NCBI GenBank assembly: GCA_023250155.1
Contig: JAHFBG010000002.1
Span: 62,001 to 126,000 of the forward strand
Direction of reading: 5' to 3'
DNA: 64,000 nucleotides
Source of the DNA: Candidatus Melainabacteria bacterium
GTDB taxonomy: Bacteria > Cyanobacteriota > Vampirovibrionia > 2-02-FULL-35-15
How positions within the stretch are numbered: position 1 is the stretch's first letter; the number at the start of each line of letters is the position of its first letter. Made by a program: the position numbers and the translations under genes. Below, in pieces: positions 63,298 through 64,000 of this stretch. The notes beneath the pieces are model-generated. The model made no database searches. It saw nothing but the letters and a program-made list of their open reading frames with translations, and had not been told where the DNA came from.

Positions 63298-64000
63298 ATG
63301 GACTGGATGCCAATGGCAGTTCGCGATGGTATTATCGTAGTCCTTGTTGTATCTGGACCACTGGTTTTAGCTGCTGCATTTATTGGTCTAATTGTTGGTA
63401 TTTTACAAGCAGCTACACAAGTACAAGAGCAAACAATTGGTTCTGCTTTAAAAATTATAGGTGTGTTTGGATTAATCATTGTGGCTGGATTTTGGATGTT
63501 TCAATATATAAATCAATATACCTCAAGGACAATTTCTACAGCATTTACTTTTGTACCAAGACGTGGTCAAAAGGTAATACCATCAGATCTATATAAAAAA
63601 AATCCTGAAGAATTTAAAAACAGTTTTCAAGAACAAATAAGAGCAGAATCACTTGGTTCACTACCCAAAATTACACCACCTGAAAAGATTGAATCTGAGA
63701 TTCCTGAAGGTGGAACAGCTCCGGGATTGCCATATCTAGGAGGACTAGAAGTTCCAAAGCCACCAGCTACAGTAGAAAAAGTACCCTCGCTTCCTTCTAT
63801 ACCAGCACAACCAAATAAACCTGATATACCTTTAGGTGATTATCAAGAACCAAGAGCAATTCCAGGAGTTCCTGACTCTAAAAAGATAGACTCTTTAAAA
63901 AATGAATTATTGAAACTTCAACAAGAAGAACTAAATGTAGATGATATAGATAAAGAGCAATTAAACTTAGTGCCTGGAAACCCCATTGATGAAGATGATG
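63298..64000 (+). CDS. fliQ: FliQ with long C-terminal extension (3' end outside window)
   Basis: ATG 63298 with a perfect AAGGAGG 6 bases upstream, 11 bases after fliP. Residues 1-85 are FliQ: two membrane spans and the FIGLIVGILQAATQVQEQTI motif. FliQ is normally about 90 residues, but the frame is open to the window edge, for at least 234 codons. The extension is rich in Pro, Glu and Lys (LPKITPPEKIESEIPEGG, VEKVPSLPSIPAQPNKPDIP) and looks disordered and cytosolic or periplasmic. No stop or frameshift is seen between the parts. Confidence 0.9.
   Translation, partial: MDWMPMAVRDGIIVVLVVSGPLVLAAAFIGLIVGILQAATQVQEQTIGSALKIIGVFGLIIVAGFWMFQYINQYTSRTISTAFTFVPRRGQKVIPSDLYKKNPEEFKNSFQEQIRAESLGSLPKITPPEKIESEIPEGGTAPGLPYLGGLEVPKPPATVEKVPSLPSIPAQPNKPDIPLGDYQEPRAIPGVPDSKKIDSLKNELLKLQQEELNVDDIDKEQLNLVPGNPIDEDD

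Noticed and set aside
63267..63596. 109-codon ORF overlapping fliQ in another frame
   Set aside because: It overlaps the true fliQ frame, which has a perfect ribosome site and the FliQ motif; its Trp/Cys/Tyr-rich content is non-natural.

Overview
The window is AT-rich, densely packed chromosomal DNA from a Gram-negative, flagellated, non-photosynthetic bacterium. LPS genes (lpxB, kdsD, a heptose-7-phosphate kinase) point to an outer membrane, and flagellar genes (fliJ, fliK, an flgG-like gene, fliM/N, fliO-like, fliP, fliQ) point to motility. Several genes are of cyanobacterial type: LdpA (a circadian-input Fe-S protein), an R3H/AAA ATPase, a ThiE with a long N-terminal extension, and a TIGR00303-type CobT. 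No photosynthesis gene is present. Together this suggests a non-photosynthetic sister lineage of Cyanobacteria (Melainabacteria/Vampirovibrionia). That placement is inference from gene content and was not tested by phylogeny.

Layout: 1-2.9 kb is the 3' part of a giant proline/glycine-repeat, Cys-containing protein. 3-6.2 kb is a minus-strand operon kdsD, small ORF, purN, dCTP-deaminase-like gene, speE. 6.3-10.8 kb is trmL, a PLP decarboxylase, ldpA and the R3H ATPase, overlapping head to tail. 11-16 kb has an SDR, rlmD and tandem thiolases. 16.3-21.2 kb has two large related proteins of unknown family. 21-25.8 kb has mdh, anmK and a secreted protein built of 22 repeats of 28 residues. 25.9-31.2 kb has pabA, heptose kinase, thiE, RNase D-like, rpsI, rplM and a pilO-like gene. 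31-36.4 kb has argJ, a family-4 UDG, lpxB, rarA and a DnaQ-like exonuclease. 36.6-39.2 kb is a second 28-residue-repeat protein. 39-49.9 kb has gyrA, an HTH/zinc protein, surE, a CDF transporter, hisD, a HEAT protein, cobS, cobT and a GlmU-like acetyltransferase. 50-64 kb has carA, flagellar genes on both strands, nagZ, pdxJ, hisG/hisZ, two prohibitin-like proteins, and fliM/N-fliO-fliP-fliQ running off the right edge.

Three patterns cut across the genes. (1) A composite repeat, with a head of about 40 nt followed by tandem heptamers TCCTCAA/TTCTCAA, lies inside several unrelated coding regions, in frame, and reads as the same peptide each time. It resembles Rickettsia palindromic elements combined with cyanobacterial heptanucleotide STRRs. 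Other heptamer families and short GTAG...CTAC palindromes also occur. (2) At least 14 genes have a TATAAT-like hexamer 6-9 nt before the start codon and no Shine-Dalgarno, suggesting widespread leaderless transcription. Operon-internal, flagellar, small and hypothetical genes instead carry good Shine-Dalgarno sites. (3) A 28-residue repeat family forms two huge proteins, one exported and one without a signal peptide.

No tRNA, rRNA, CRISPR array, transposase or prophage was recognised.
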